A DNA stretch of 63,141 nt from Deinococcus aquatilis DSM 23025 (GTDB lineage: Bacteria; Deinococcota; Deinococci; Deinococcales; Deinococcaceae), in assembly GCF_000378445.1 (NCBI RefSeq), contig NZ_KB899715.1, positions 20,001-83,141 of the forward strand. The letters run 5' to 3'. Made by a program: the position numbers and the translations under genes. The notes beneath the pieces were generated by a model that did not search any database, was not told the DNA's origin, and worked only from the letters and a program-made list of their open reading frames with translations. Shown one piece after another: positions 45,646 through 56,729 of this stretch (positions are counted from its first letter, which is position 1; each line of letters begins with the position of its first letter).

Positions 45646-46335
45646 TCACGGCAACAAGGTGAAACCGACGATTTTTGCATCTTCCACATGAAGGGGTGAG
45701 GTATCGGGCAGGCTCACGCGCACCGTACCGCCGGACAAGTGGGCCGCCGCATTCAGCAGGGGCGCATCGGCTGCGGGGTCGAGTGTGCCCCACAGATGCG
45801 CCGCGCCGCCCTCCAGATCACGCCACAGCAGCGCTCCGATGGCTTCTCCGCCCGCGTAGGCCATCAGGAGCACGCTGCCGGGGTCGCCTTCCAGTGGCCC
45901 CGCAAAGTGGCGGGCCAGAGCTGGCGCCCATTCCGCCGCGCCGTAAGCCTCGGCCAGCACGCCTGCCCAAGCTGCCAGATGTAGCCGCGACACCTGTTCC
46001 ACCACGATCACGCCGGGGTCGGGCACGGGCGCAAAGGTGCCCACGCGCAGGCCGCCCACATCCTCGCCCGCCACCGCGTTCACCGAAGCCACCAGCGGCG
46101 GCGCGTCCTGTCCCAGATGCCATGCCCGCACCAGCGGCAACACATCCTCCGCATTTTCCGGCAGATAGGAGGCGTTCAGTGCCAGCACATTGATTCCCGG
46201 CGTGTGCAGCGTGACTGTGCCCCTGCCGTGCTGATCAGAAACATCGCGCCTGACGGTAGAAAACGGCTCGAAATAGGCCACGAGTTCGGCCAGCACGGGC
46301 GGCAGCGTGGAGGAAGCTGGGGCAGGGGAGGGCAT
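45646..46335 (-). CDS. Hypothetical protein, GNAT-like
   Basis: 229 residues. The C-terminal half (VLLMAYAGGEAIGALLWRDL, HLWGTLDPAADAPLLNAA) resembles the core strands of an acetyltransferase, but the acetyl-CoA loop is not clear. Leaderless start: TAGCCT (46347-46342) 6 bases before the ATG. The 160 bases between its stop and the CAP gene start hold no gene I can support. Confidence 0.65.
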   Translation of the reverse strand: MPSPAPASSTLPPVLAELVAYFEPFSTVRRDVSDQHGRGTVTLHTPGINVLALNASYLPENAEDVLPLVRAWHLGQDAPPLVASVNAVAGEDVGGLRVGTFAPVPDPGVIVVEQVSRLHLAAWAGVLAEAYGAAEWAPALARHFAGPLEGDPGSVLLMAYAGGEAIGALLWRDLEGGAAHLWGTLDPAADAPLLNAAAHLSGGTVRVSLPDTSPLHVEDAKIVGFTLLP

Positions 46336-46375
46336 AGCGGCAGGCTAGGGGCTGGGGGCCACAAAAAACAACTAT

Positions 46376-46406
46376 AAAAACAACCGCCGAGCTGCCCCAG
46401 CGGTTG
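46376..46406 (-). terminator. Terminator of the first glutamate dehydrogenase gene
   Basis: CAACCGC pairs with GCGGTTG around a 12-base loop; five T residues follow on the minus strand. The + strand side also reaches a T run, so it may work both ways. Confidence 0.8.
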
Positions 46407-46462
46407 CTTTTATCATGTTTTATCTGTTCCCACTGACCACTGACTACTACCCACTCACGGTT

Positions 46463-47794
46463 TTACGGATACAGACCGCGCAACGCCCGAGCTTCCAGCA
46501 CCCGCGTACAGGCCACGATATACGCCGCTGTCCGGAGGGTCACGCCGTGTTTTTCCTTCACGTCCCAGAGGCTCAGGAAGGCTTCGCCCATGATCCGGTC
46601 AAGGCGCTTGTTGATTTCATCTTCGGTCCAGAAGAACGACGAGAAATCCTGCACCCACTCGAAGTAGGACACCGTGACGCCGCCCGCGTTGGCGAGTACG
46701 TCGGGCACCACCGTGATGCCGCGCTCACTCAACAGGTCGTCGGCGGCGGGTGTGGTGGGGCCGTTTGCGCCCTCCACGATCAGTTTGGCCTGAATCCGTC
46801 CGGCGTTGGCTTCGGTGATCTGTTTTTCCAGCGCGGCGGGAATCAGCACGTCACATTCCACGTCCCAGAAGGCGTCGCGGGCCAGTTCTTCGGTGTCGGC
46901 CAGACCCGTGATCTTGCCGCTCTGCCGCAGGTGGGCCAGAGCCGTACGTGGGTCGATTCCGCCGTCACTGTGGATGGTTCCGGTCACGTCCTGAATCGCC
47001 ACGATCTTCGCGCCGTGATCGTGGAAGATGCGGGCGGCGGCCTCGCCCACGTTGCCGAAGCCCTGAATGGCGATGCGTGCGCCCTCCAGACGGATGCCCA
47101 GCTTCTTGAGGGCTTCTGCGCCCGTCACGAAGACGCCGCGTCCGGTGGCATCGGCGCGGCCCAGCGATCCGCCCAGCGCCACTGGTTTACCCGTGACCAC
47201 GCCCGTCGCGGTGCGGCCCACGTTCATCGAATAGGTGTCCATCATCCACGCCATCGTCTGCGGGTTGGTGTTCACGTCGGGGGCGGGGATGTCTTTTTCT
47301 GGTCCGATGACGAGGCCGATTTCGGTGGTGTAGCGCCGTGTCAGGCGCTCAAGTTCGCCCGTGCTGTACTTGCGCGGATCGATGCGGATGCCGCCTTTGC
47401 CGCCGCCGTAGGGCAGGTTCACGGCGGCATTCTTCACGGTCATCCACGCGCTCAGGGCCATCACTTCGCTGAGGGTCACGTCCTGGTGGTAGCGCACGCC
47501 GCCTTTGGCCGGGCCGCGTGAGGTGTTGTGCTGCACGCGGTAGCCCTCGAAATGCGCCACGGTGCCGTCGTCCAGATGGATCGGCACATCCACGACCAGA
47601 ATGCGTTTGGGCCGCTTGAGGGTTTCCACCCAGTAGGCCAGCTTGCCCAGGTACGGCGTGACCCGCTCCACCTGCTCCAGATAGATGGCGTATGGCCCCA
47701 GATCGTTGGGGTCGAGGTAGCTGGGAATGGCGTGGTGGCCGAGCTTGGACGTGTCCTGCGCGGCGGCGTTGGGATTGGGTTCGGTGGTGGTCAT
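46463..47794 (-). CDS. NAD(P)-dependent glutamate dehydrogenase
   Basis: 443 residues; reversible oxidative deamination of glutamate. Substrate residues are intact: Lys97 in [10 protein letters not shown] (gamma-carboxylate), Lys121, catalytic Lys133 in LPYGGGKGG, Asp in PAPDVNTNP and Ser in [10 protein letters not shown]. The Rossmann domain has [18 protein letters not shown] lies upstream of the ATG, with TAGCCT (47830-47825) as a possible -10. It is preceded by a paralogue on the same strand; in Thermus such pairs form a mixed catalytic/regulatory enzyme. Confidence 0.93.
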   Translation of the reverse strand: MTTTEPNPNAAAQDTSKLGHHAIPSYLDPNDLGPYAIYLEQVERVTPYLGKLAYWVETLKRPKRILVVDVPIHLDDGTVAHFEGYRVQHNTSRGPAKGGVRYHQDVTLSEVMALSAWMTVKNAAVNLPYGGGKGGIRIDPRKYSTGELERLTRRYTTEIGLVIGPEKDIPAPDVNTNPQTMAWMMDTYSMNVGRTATGVVTGKPVALGGSLGRADATGRGVFVTGAEALKKLGIRLEGARIAIQGFGNVGEAAARIFHDHGAKIVAIQDVTGTIHSDGGIDPRTALAHLRQSGKITGLADTEELARDAFWDVECDVLIPAALEKQITEANAGRIQAKLIVEGANGPTTPAADDLLSERGITVVPDVLANAGGVTVSYFEWVQDFSSFFWTEDEINKRLDRIMGEAFLSLWDVKEKHGVTLRTAAYIVACTRVLEARALRGLYP

Positions 47795-47923
47795 TGCGGG
47801 AAAGCCTCCTTTGGAGGGGGATATAGGCTAGATGGAGGTTGGAGGAGGTCGGGAAGGGTTAGCGGGCGGTAGGTTCGATTGGGTTGATACACCTACAATC
47901 CACATCCCACTTCCTACCTTTTC

Positions 47924-49168
47924 TCAGGGGTATACGCCGCGCATCACGCTGGCTTCGTGCAGCCTGTTCAGGGCGATGGCGTAGGCTGCCGTCCGCATAT
48001 CGGTCTGGCGGGTTCGCATGAATTCCAGCACGCCGTCTACGGCCCGGTCTACGCGCAGGTCAATGGCTTCTTCAATCTCGGTTTCGGTCCAGAAGAAGTT
48101 GCTGGCGTCCTGCACCCATTCCAGATAATTGACGATCAATCCGCCAATCGAGGCCACCAGATCAGGCAGCACGGTCACGCCCTGAGCCTTCAGGAAGCGT
48201 TCGGCTTCGGGCAGCACGGCGCGGTTGGTGGCTTCCACCACGTAGCGGGCACGCACAGCATGGGCGTTTCCGGCGTTCACGGCCCCGTAGTCGTAGGCCA
48301 GCATCAGCACGTCCACGTCCAGTTCGATCACCTCGTCGGCGGTGATGTCGGTGGCAAAGCCCTGCACGCTGCCGTGCTGCTCGCGGTAGGCAGCCAGCGC
48401 TTCCAGGTCCAGGCCCCCACTGGCAAAGGTGCCGCCGTCCTGATCACTGACCGCAATGACCAGCGCACCCTCGGCGGCCAGGGTGCGGGCGGCCTTGCGG
48501 CCCACGTCGCCAAAGCCGTACACGGCGGCGCGGGCACGGTTCAGGCTCTCTCCCTGTTCCTGTAGCACGCGGCCTGCCACCAGTGCGGCGCTGCGGCCCC
48601 GTGCATCCTTGCTGGCGTAGCTGCCGCCCAGCGGAATAGGTTTGCCCACCACCACGCCGCTCACGGTCTCGCCCGTGTTCTCGCCGTAGGTGTCCAGAAT
48701 CCAGGCCATCACCTGCGCGTCACTGCCCACGTCGGGGGCCAGGATGTCCTCGTTTTTGCCGATCAGGTCAACGAGTTCGCTGGTATAGCGCCGGGTCAGC
48801 CCTTCCAGCTCTCCGGGCGAGAGGGTGGCCGGATCGACGTCCACGCCCCCTTTTGCCCCGCCCAGAGGCAGGTCAGCCACTGCGGCCTTGAGGGTCATGA
48901 TGGCCGCCAAGACTTCGCATTCATGGGCATTGAGGCCCGCCTTGAAGCGCACGCCGCCCATGCTGGGGCCACGCGCCGTACTGTGAACCGTGCGGTAGCC
49001 CCGGAACACGCGAATCTGTCCGTCGTCCATCCGCACGGGCAAATTGACGCTGAGGGTGCGTTTGGGATACTTGAAGTAGGCCAACGACTGGTCGCTGACC
49101 GCGCAGTAGGGCAATGCATCCTGGAGCTGCTCCATGAGGCCTTGCCAATTGAGTCCTGATGCCCTCAT
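47924..49168 (-). CDS. Glutamate dehydrogenase paralogue with altered substrate site
   Basis: 414 residues. It keeps Lys94, catalytic Lys106 (LPLGGAKGG) and the active-site Asp (LAPDVGSD), but the two residues that bind the glutamate side-chain carboxylate are changed: Met70 in [10 protein letters not shown] instead of Lys, and Asn347 in [10 protein letters not shown] instead of Ser. Leucine dehydrogenases also have a hydrophobic residue at the first site. It may be a regulatory partner of the neighbouring enzyme or act on a hydrophobic amino acid. AGGAG lies 9 bases before the ATG. Confidence 0.88.
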   Translation of the reverse strand: MRASGLNWQGLMEQLQDALPYCAVSDQSLAYFKYPKRTLSVNLPVRMDDGQIRVFRGYRTVHSTARGPSMGGVRFKAGLNAHECEVLAAIMTLKAAVADLPLGGAKGGVDVDPATLSPGELEGLTRRYTSELVDLIGKNEDILAPDVGSDAQVMAWILDTYGENTGETVSGVVVGKPIPLGGSYASKDARGRSAALVAGRVLQEQGESLNRARAAVYGFGDVGRKAARTLAAEGALVIAVSDQDGGTFASGGLDLEALAAYREQHGSVQGFATDITADEVIELDVDVLMLAYDYGAVNAGNAHAVRARYVVEATNRAVLPEAERFLKAQGVTVLPDLVASIGGLIVNYLEWVQDASNFFWTETEIEEAIDLRVDRAVDGVLEFMRTRQTDMRTAAYAIALNRLHEASVMRGVYP

Positions 49169-49583
49169 TCCAGAGTTCTCCTTGGAGGTAGTGAGTTAAA
49201 AGAGGCGGTGCAATTTTGAGGCAACCAGAGCATACACGCATAGACAAATGCATAAGCGTGAAGACCGGAGCGTCACCATAATGCCCGGCCCTGCGACCTC
49301 ATCCAGCCCAGCATCACCCAAAAAGCTCCACAGCCACGCCAAAATGTTGAAGCGTTTCCAGAGCGTCTGAGTGCGAGGTCAGCCCTTGCCGCCGCCTTCC
49401 AAACGAGAAGGAAGGCGGGTCAGTCTGAACCAAAAAGGCTGTCCGGTCAATTGGGACGGTCTGGAGATCGTCTTGGATTTGAGGGTATGAGGACAGAGTC
49501 AGCCGCTTCGCTCACTGTTCCCGCTCTGGAAGCGTTCTGTCGCCAACTTCTGAGAGTTTGGCCCACGCCCTCGGTAGCTGCGT
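49169..49583. other. Intergenic region without gene
   Basis: 415 bases between the second Gdh start and the polyprenyl synthetase end. I see the Gdh ribosome site and a perfect 9-pair hairpin, CCGCCTTCC/GGAAGGCGG (49392-49418), without a T run. No ORF is convincing. Confidence 0.6.
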
Positions 49584-50558
49584 TTAATGACTGCGTTCGA
49601 TCTCTTTCTGGGCCAACGCTGCCAGTGCGCTGCGGGCTTCGTTGGCGGGCAACGTTTCCAGCGCCCGCACCGCCAGCCCGGCCCGGCGACGGATTTCGTC
49701 GCGGGTACGTTCCAGTGCGCCTTCGGCAGCGGCCAGTGCCTGCACGCGGGCCACGTCACCCTCACCAGCAGCGCGGCGTTCCAGAATCTCGCGCACTTCG
49801 TCGGCGTGGGGGCCGTCCAGCAGGTACAGCACGGGCAGGGTGGCTTTGCCCTCGCGCAGATCGCCGCCGACCGGTTTACCGATGCTGCTTTCTTCTCCGG
49901 CCAGATCCAGCAGGTCGTCTTGCATCTGAAAGGCCATGCCGTATTCGCGGCCAAAAGTGGCAAGGGCTTCATGCTGGGCAGCGGGAGCCGAGAGCAGCAG
50001 TGCGGGCGCACTGGCGGCCAGCTCCACCAGAGCTGCCGTCTTGCCGTGAATGACTTCCAGATAATGCTCCATTGCGTATTCGCCGTAGGCGGCGACCTGA
50101 AATTGCAGCACCTCGCCCTCACAGATCACGCTGGCCGTATGACCGAAAGCACGGATCAGGGCCGCGCCACCGGGCAGGCTGGACAGCAGCATCAGCAGCC
50201 GCGCCAGCATAAAATCGCCGCTCATCACGCTGACCACGTTGCCGAATCGCCGGAAGGCGGAAGGCTTGCCGCGCCGGGTATCGGCGTCGTCGATCAGGTC
50301 GTCGTGCAGCAGGCTGGCCGAATGCAGCAGTTCTATGCACACGCCCACATCCACCACTTCATTCCAGTTGCCGCGCCCCGGATGTGCGCCCAACACCTGA
50401 GCGGCCAAGAAGGCAATCAGGGGGCGGGTCCGTTTGCCGCCCGCTGCCACCAGATCGTCTCCGATCAGTTCGATAAATTCCACGCGGGAGCGCAACACTT
50501 CACGCAGCCGTCCCTCGAAGGCCACGTTCGGCACAGCCACTTCTACCACGCCAGTCAT
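49584..50558 (-). CDS. Polyprenyl diphosphate synthase (trans-type)
   Basis: 324 residues. First Asp-rich motif DDLIDDADTRRG, second QDDLLDLAG, Lys/Arg motif GGKRTRPLIAF. Makes the long prenyl chain for menaquinone or other isoprenoids; chain length is not deducible. Leaderless start: TATACT (50570-50565) 6 bases before the ATG. The long frame upstream of 50558 is a shadow. Confidence 0.92.
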   Translation of the reverse strand: MTGVVEVAVPNVAFEGRLREVLRSRVEFIELIGDDLVAAGGKRTRPLIAFLAAQVLGAHPGRGNWNEVVDVGVCIELLHSASLLHDDLIDDADTRRGKPSAFRRFGNVVSVMSGDFMLARLLMLLSSLPGGAALIRAFGHTASVICEGEVLQFQVAAYGEYAMEHYLEVIHGKTAALVELAASAPALLLSAPAAQHEALATFGREYGMAFQMQDDLLDLAGEESSIGKPVGGDLREGKATLPVLYLLDGPHADEVREILERRAAGEGDVARVQALAAAEGALERTRDEIRRRAGLAVRALETLPANEARSALAALAQKEIERSH

Positions 50559-50715
50559 CTTGTCAGTATAGGCAGTGCGCCGCAGCAGGGAAGGGCCGAA
50601 AGTACCCCCCTGCCCCCATCCCCCCCAGTCTGTCCGGCTTGCCAAAGGGCGGCTCAATGCCCCCGGAAGTTTGTCCCTCACATCTGACACTCTTCTCATG
50701 CTAAAACGGCAGGGT

Positions 50716-51315
50716 ATGGAAAGTGTCATTGCAGTCTTCCGCGAGCCTACACAGGCCAAGAGCGCCCTCGAAGCCCTCAAGGCGCGTGGCTTTGACCGTG
50801 ACCACCTCGGCTTTGCCCTGACCGACGTGGTCATGGAAGACGACATCGCGCAGGCCACCGGCGTCGGCCCTGAAGCGGGTGCGCCCGGCGGCAGCGCCTC
50901 GGTCATTCGCGGCACACTGGGCGGTCTGGTGGCGGGTGTGGCCCTCACGCTTCCCATCTGGCTGCTCCTGCTGATCATTCCCGAAACGCGCATCTACCAA
51001 CTGGGCGGCATCTACGGCATGCTCTTCGGTGCGCTGGGCGGGGCGGGCCTCGGCGGGGTCTTCGGTGCGCTGGCCGGATCCGATCATGGCGACTACGTGA
51101 AGTTGCTGCGCCGGATGGGTGTTCCCCCAGTGCAGGCCGAACGCTTTTACGACGCCATCAAGAGCGGGCACACCCTGGTCATTGCCCGCCACCCTGACAG
51201 CAAGCGGGCCGATGAAGCGCTGAGCATCATGCGGAAAAATGGGGCCACCCAACTCGACGATGTGAAAGGCGGAGGCCGCCTGAGCAGCGAGCGAGACGGA
51301 CAGGACGGACACTGA
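50716..51315 (+). CDS. Glycine-zipper membrane-associated protein of unknown function
   Basis: 199 residues from the ATG at 50716 (an in-frame ATG at 50698 is possible). The N-terminal 50 residues (VIAVFREPTQAKSALEALKA) look like the alpha/beta domain of general-stress proteins. A hydrophobic helix (LVAGVALTLPIWLLLLII) and a Gly zipper (GALGGAGLGGVFGALAGS) follow, then a second alpha/beta unit. Divergent from the prenyl synthase gene. Confidence 0.72.
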   Translation: MESVIAVFREPTQAKSALEALKARGFDRDHLGFALTDVVMEDDIAQATGVGPEAGAPGGSASVIRGTLGGLVAGVALTLPIWLLLLIIPETRIYQLGGIYGMLFGALGGAGLGGVFGALAGSDHGDYVKLLRRMGVPPVQAERFYDAIKSGHTLVIARHPDSKRADEALSIMRKNGATQLDDVKGGGRLSSERDGQDGH

Positions 51316-51347
51316 CCCTGACCGCAGGTCCGGCCCAAGCCCACGCG

Positions 51348-51370
51348 CCCCAACGAAAGTTGGGGTTTTT
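51348..51370 (+). terminator. Rho-independent terminator
   Basis: Perfect stem CCCCAAC/GTTGGGG with GAAA tetraloop and five T residues; ends the glycine-zipper gene. Confidence 0.92.
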
Positions 51371-51407
51371 GCTGTTCTACGGCCCTCAAATGGTCTACCC
51401 TACAGGC

Positions 51408-52586
51408 ATGACACAATCCATTGACCGGGCCAGCACCCTGACCGAGCAACTCGTGGCGTGGCGGCGGCACCTGCACATGAATCCAGAAGTGGGCTTTGCC
51501 GAGCATCAGACGGCGGCGTACATCGAATCCGAGCTGCGGCAGATGCCTGGGCTGGTCGTGTCGCGCCCCACACAGACCAGTGTGCTGGCCGTGCTCAAGG
51601 GTCAACAGGCAGGCCGCACGGTGCTCCTGCGGGCCGATATAGACGCGCTGCCCATTCATGAGGAAAACACCTTTGAATTTGCCTCGCAGAATGCCGGAGT
51701 GATGCACGCCTGCGGCCATGACGGGCACACGGCCATTTTGCTGGGCGTTGCCAAACTGCTGAGCGAGCGCCCCGAAGAGGTGGCCGGAGAAATCCGCATG
51801 ATTTTTCAGCACGCCGAGGAAGTCGGGCCGGGCGGAGCCGAAGAACTGGTGATGGACACGCCTCTGATGGAGGGTGTGGATGTGGTCACTGGCCTGCACC
51901 TGAATTCCTCGCTGCCCGCCGGAGTGGTGGCGGTGAAACCGGGGGCGTTTATGGCCGCGCCCGACATGCTGACCCTGACCATTCGTGGCAAGGGCGGGCA
52001 CGGCGCACACCCCGAACAGACCGTGGACCCGATTGCGGTGGGCGCACAGGTCGTCACCAATCTGCAACATGTGGTCAGCCGGAATGTGGCGGCCCTCGAC
52101 GCGCTGGTCGTGTCTATTACGCTGTTCCAGAGCGGCAGCACCCACAACGTCATTCCAGATACGGCCCTGCTGCAAGGCACAGTGCGTACCTTTGATGCCG
52201 AGCTGCGGGCACGCGCCCCCCAACTGATCGAGCGCGTGATCAAGGGCGTGTGTGACGCACACGGCGCAACCTACGAGCTGAATTACGAGTTGGGCTACCG
52301 GCCCCTGATCAATACCGATTGGGTGGCGGCCCGCCTGCGCGAAATCGCCCTGGAAACGGTTGGCCCCGAGTTGTATCAGGATGCCAAACCCACGATGGGC
52401 GGCGAAGATTTCAGCGCCTACCTGCAAAAAGCGCCCGGAGCCTACTTCAATGTCGGCAGTGCCAGCGACGCCGCTGACAGCCACTGGCCGCACCACCACC
52501 CCCGCTTCACCATCGACGAAGCCAGTCTGGAAACGGGCGTAAAAATGCTCCACGCCGCCGCCCTGAATCTGGGTCAACTGGAATAG
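51408..52586 (+). CDS. M20D-family amidohydrolase (N-acyl-amino-acid/hippurate type)
   Basis: 392 residues. Di-metal site: HACGHDGHTA (about 101-110), catalytic Glu pair in FQHAEEVGPGG, His in GGKGGHGAHP-type segment of the lid, and the distal His in GGEDFSAYL region plus SHWPHHHPRF. Cleaves acyl groups from amino acids or related amides. Leaderless start: TACCCT (51396-51401) 6 bases before the ATG, immediately after the previous terminator. Confidence 0.91.
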   Translation: MTQSIDRASTLTEQLVAWRRHLHMNPEVGFAEHQTAAYIESELRQMPGLVVSRPTQTSVLAVLKGQQAGRTVLLRADIDALPIHEENTFEFASQNAGVMHACGHDGHTAILLGVAKLLSERPEEVAGEIRMIFQHAEEVGPGGAEELVMDTPLMEGVDVVTGLHLNSSLPAGVVAVKPGAFMAAPDMLTLTIRGKGGHGAHPEQTVDPIAVGAQVVTNLQHVVSRNVAALDALVVSITLFQSGSTHNVIPDTALLQGTVRTFDAELRARAPQLIERVIKGVCDAHGATYELNYELGYRPLINTDWVAARLREIALETVGPELYQDAKPTMGGEDFSAYLQKAPGAYFNVGSASDAADSHWPHHHPRFTIDEASLETGVKMLHAAALNLGQLE

Positions 52587-52667
52587 GCTCACCGGAACAG
52601 ACCGACTGGAACAGGTTTGAATCCTGCCTGTTCCAGTTCTTATCTTTGATGCTGCCCGTTTTTCGGC

Positions 52668-55649
52668 CTACTGGATCTCCCCGGCCTCCCACAGTTTCAC
52701 GAACAAATCGGTCAGCTCTGGGTCGAACTGGGTGCCGCGCCCTGCCCGGATAATCTCCAGCGCCTGTGCGGGGGGCATCGCCTGTTTGTAGGGACGGGTA
52801 CTCACCAACGCGTCGTACACGTCACACAGACTGAACAGGCGGGCCAGCAGCGGAATCTGTTCGCCGCCCAACCGATCTGGGTAGCCTGCGCCGTCCCAGC
52901 GCTCGTGGTGATGCCGGATCACGGCGTGCGCTTCGGGATGCAGGTAGGGAATGCGGGCTGCCAACACCGCTCCGAGTGGCGCGTGGGTTTCCATGATCAG
53001 GCGCTCATCGGGGGTCAGGCGTCCGGGCTTGAGCAGGACCGCGTCCGAGATCCCCAGTTTGCCGATGTCATGCAGGGCCGCGCCGTGCCGCAGGGCCACC
53101 AGCCGGTTTTCAGGAAGGTTCAGTGCCTGCCCCATCACATGCGCGTGGTGCCGGACGCGCTGGGTATGGCCCTGCGTTTCAAAATCTCGCACTTCCAGGG
53201 CCACGCCCAGCGTGTTCAGTGCGGCTTCCAGGGCCTCGCGCAGGTCGTTCACGTGGGCGTAGCGTTCCAGCATGCGGGAACCGACGCTGGCGAGCATCAG
53301 GCCCAGATTCTCGTCGGCAGGCTGAAAGGGTCGGTGAGCATCACGGGTCACGACCAGCACGCCCAGCGGATCATGCTTTTGCCCAAACAGCGGTACGGTC
53401 ATCATGGAATCCTGGCCCAACTGTTCGCGCCTGTAGATTCTCTGATCGGCCCGTATGTCTGCGCTCCGCATGATCTTGCCAGTTTCCAGCGCTGCCCACG
53501 AAAGGCCCTGCCCACGCGGCAGCCGTACCGGGCCAAGGTCGCGGTAGTGTCCCTCGATGGTGCGGGAATTCAGTTGATCCAGCGCTGGATCGTAGCGCAG
53601 CAGGGTTGCCTGATGGGCATGCAGCAGGTCCAGCGCTGTTTCGGTGAGATGAGATTCCAGGCGGGTCTCGTCCTGCAATGAGGAAAAGTCCAGTGGCCCA
53701 GAAGTCGTGGCGGCCAGTCCGCCATCGGTCTGAAGCTGGAGATGCAATCCGGCCAGCAGGTCGAGTTCGCGCCAGCGTTGCTGAAACTGAAGCAGGGCAG
53801 CCAACTGCTGGGTAAAGGTACCGGCCACCTCGATGCTGGCTGCCGTGAAGGCATGCTCAGAGGTGAACGACTCTACATTCAGATGGGCCACCACTTCGCC
53901 GCCCAGAACGACAGGGAGGCACAGGCTGGCTTTCAAGGCGCTGCGGCGTCCTGCGGTCTGAAAGGCCACGTCCTGCCCCTCGGTATACAGCGGGTCGGAT
54001 TGTGCCCAGGCCTGGGGTAATTCCTGTGCATTCAGTACCCGGGCCGTGCCCTTTTGCCAGTTTTCCCGGCCCATGCCGTACCAGCTCAGTTCAGATTGTT
54101 CGCTCAGACGCAGCCCCACCAGCGCCGAATCGTACCCTTCTACAGCACACAGACGGAACTCCCGCCCTTCACGCACATTCAGCGACCCTGCCTCTGCGCC
54201 GCCCACACAGGCGATGGCCAGCCGCAGCAACTCGGCCCAGTCTGCGTCGGTGATGCTGCGGTGCTGAGAGAGCAGATCTACCGTGGTCCTGAGAGACTGC
54301 CAGAGCGTAAACCGGGGCAGAGCCTTGAGCGGGGCGACTTCCTGCGGGTCGGCCTCTACCCAGGTCATTGTCTCTGCCGAACTGCTGATCGCCTCTGCAA
54401 CGGCCTGCCTGGCCAGACCTGCTCCGGCTGACGCAGCTTTGATGGACCTGAGTTCGGAGGCTTCCCAATCTGTTCCGGCGTGCACAGGCACCAGGGGAAG
54501 TTTGCCCACAAGGGGCACGTTGGCCTGTACCGCAGCGCTGCTGACCTGCCTGGAAGCAGCCGTGGCTGGCGGATGGCTGAGGTCGGTGCTGCACACCAGG
54601 CGGTTACGGCCCTGGGTTTTGGCCAGGTACAGGGCTTCATCGGCCCGCCGAAACAGGTCATGGGGCAGTTCATGGGGGCGGCGTGTGGCGAGGCCCGCCG
54701 AAAGGGTCAACGTGGCGAGCGGTAGGTCGCTGGAAGCTGAGACTCCGGCCAGTGCCATCCCCTGCCCAGCCACGTTGGTCAGCACGCTTTCTGCCAGTGC
54801 ACAGGCGCGGCTTTCGCTGCCCAGATCGGTCAGCAGGGCAAACTCCTCGCCGCCTACACGGTAGGCCCGGACCTGTTGCCGCTCATCGTGCCCCAGCACC
54901 TGCGCTACGCCCTGCAACGCCTGATCGCCCACATGATGCCCGTACCGATCATTCACGACCTTGAAATGATCCAGGTCCAGCAGCACGAGTTGCGCCCCTA
55001 CATCCAATGCCGCAAGGTCGGTGTCGAACTGTCGGCGGTTCCCCAGCCCCGTGAGTGGGTCGGTGAGGGCCTGCGTGCGGAAGGCATGCGTGACCCGCAG
55101 CAGTTCGAAGCGGGACAGCAAAATGACGGCGGCCATGCCCAGCCCCGTGGTGTTGAGCAGCAGCCCCAGAGGGTACACCTGCCAGAACATGGCCCGGCCT
55201 TCCGGAAAGGCCAGTATGACCAGATTGACAGCCATGAAGGGCAAGGGCAGCAGCCAGATGTTCTGAGGGGTCAGGACCAGAATCTGTAGTCTGGAACGCA
55301 GCAGGCCCACTATCAGCAGCATGGATGCAATATTGATGGTGGCGGCGACTCCACCCTGCCAGCCTTCCAGCCAGCGCCACAGGATCAGCGGCAGGGCGGC
55401 CAGTGCCCCCACGCCCATACCGTAGCGCACTGCGATCAGGGCCAGCGGCACCAGGCGCAGATCGAACCGGAAGCCGTTGTCCTGAAGAGAAAACACCATC
55501 AGCAAGAGCGAGAAAGCGGAGGCCAGACCCACCCGCAGGGCATGCTCACGAATCCTGCGGCGCACCGGCCATTCCCGGTAGGTCAGGCTCAGGCCGAAAA
55601 TGCAGGTGACCAGCAGGCAAAAATTAAACAGGACTTCAGCAAAGCCCAT
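52668..55649 (-). CDS. Membrane GGDEF-GAF-HD-GYP cyclic-di-GMP protein
   Basis: 993 residues. Five to six N-terminal helices (about 3-185, 5TM-LYT-like sensor), GGDEF domain (about 190-355) with active motif GGEEF at 266-270 and no clear RxxD inhibitory site, a linker, two GAF-like regions (about 445-620 and 640-800), and a C-terminal HD-GYP phosphodiesterase domain from about 828 with HD at 860-861, HHHERWDGAGYP at 913-924. Both catalytic sites look intact, so it could make or break c-di-GMP depending on signal. Its stop lies 82 bases past the convergent M20 gene. Confidence 0.93.
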   Translation of the reverse strand: MGFAEVLFNFCLLVTCIFGLSLTYREWPVRRRIREHALRVGLASAFSLLLMVFSLQDNGFRFDLRLVPLALIAVRYGMGVGALAALPLILWRWLEGWQGGVAATINIASMLLIVGLLRSRLQILVLTPQNIWLLPLPFMAVNLVILAFPEGRAMFWQVYPLGLLLNTTGLGMAAVILLSRFELLRVTHAFRTQALTDPLTGLGNRRQFDTDLAALDVGAQLVLLDLDHFKVVNDRYGHHVGDQALQGVAQVLGHDERQQVRAYRVGGEEFALLTDLGSESRACALAESVLTNVAGQGMALAGVSASSDLPLATLTLSAGLATRRPHELPHDLFRRADEALYLAKTQGRNRLVCSTDLSHPPATAASRQVSSAAVQANVPLVGKLPLVPVHAGTDWEASELRSIKAASAGAGLARQAVAEAISSSAETMTWVEADPQEVAPLKALPRFTLWQSLRTTVDLLSQHRSITDADWAELLRLAIACVGGAEAGSLNVREGREFRLCAVEGYDSALVGLRLSEQSELSWYGMGRENWQKGTARVLNAQELPQAWAQSDPLYTEGQDVAFQTAGRRSALKASLCLPVVLGGEVVAHLNVESFTSEHAFTAASIEVAGTFTQQLAALLQFQQRWRELDLLAGLHLQLQTDGGLAATTSGPLDFSSLQDETRLESHLTETALDLLHAHQATLLRYDPALDQLNSRTIEGHYRDLGPVRLPRGQGLSWAALETGKIMRSADIRADQRIYRREQLGQDSMMTVPLFGQKHDPLGVLVVTRDAHRPFQPADENLGLMLASVGSRMLERYAHVNDLREALEAALNTLGVALEVRDFETQGHTQRVRHHAHVMGQALNLPENRLVALRHGAALHDIGKLGISDAVLLKPGRLTPDERLIMETHAPLGAVLAARIPYLHPEAHAVIRHHHERWDGAGYPDRLGGEQIPLLARLFSLCDVYDALVSTRPYKQAMPPAQALEIIRAGRGTQFDPELTDLFVKLWEAGEIQ

Positions 55650-55828
55650 GATCGCCAGCCCACTGTCCTGTTCTGGTTCCAGCGATATCTGTTCCCACTC
55701 TGCACTCTGAATACTCCGCCGAGGGGGGGAGATGCTGTGAGTTTTTCGCCGTGCTGATGGGGGGCAGCTATTCCCTCAAGACCGGGATCAGGCTCAGGCA
55801 GGAGAGGGACTGGGGCAGTTCTTCCCGT

Positions 55829-56479
<651 letters not shown>

Positions 56480-56614
56480 AGTACACAGCTCCAGTGTCGC
56501 CCGGTGGGAGGGCCGACAAATCGAATGCCGCGAGTGTAGGCCAAGGCCACTCGCGGCAACTGTCTGATGGATTTCAGGCGGGAGGTTGGAATTGGGGGCA
56601 GAGCGGTGGGGGGA

Positions 56615-56643
56615 GTCAGGGAGAGGTCAGGGAGAGGTCAGGG
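56615..56643. repeat. Short tandem repeat
   Basis: An 11-base unit GTCAGGGAGAG repeated about 2.6 times in the gap between purA and folE. Confidence 0.7.
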
Positions 56644-56729
56644 TGTCAAGCCTCGCATGGAGGGTAAATGAGCGACGCAGTTGCGCCTCTTTAGCCCCCT
56701 GGATGCCTGTCCTACAGCCCACGACCTAC

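Noticed and set aside
56615..56643. CRISPR-like tandem repeat
   Set aside because: Unit of 11 bases with no spacers and fewer than three copies; no cas genes in the window.
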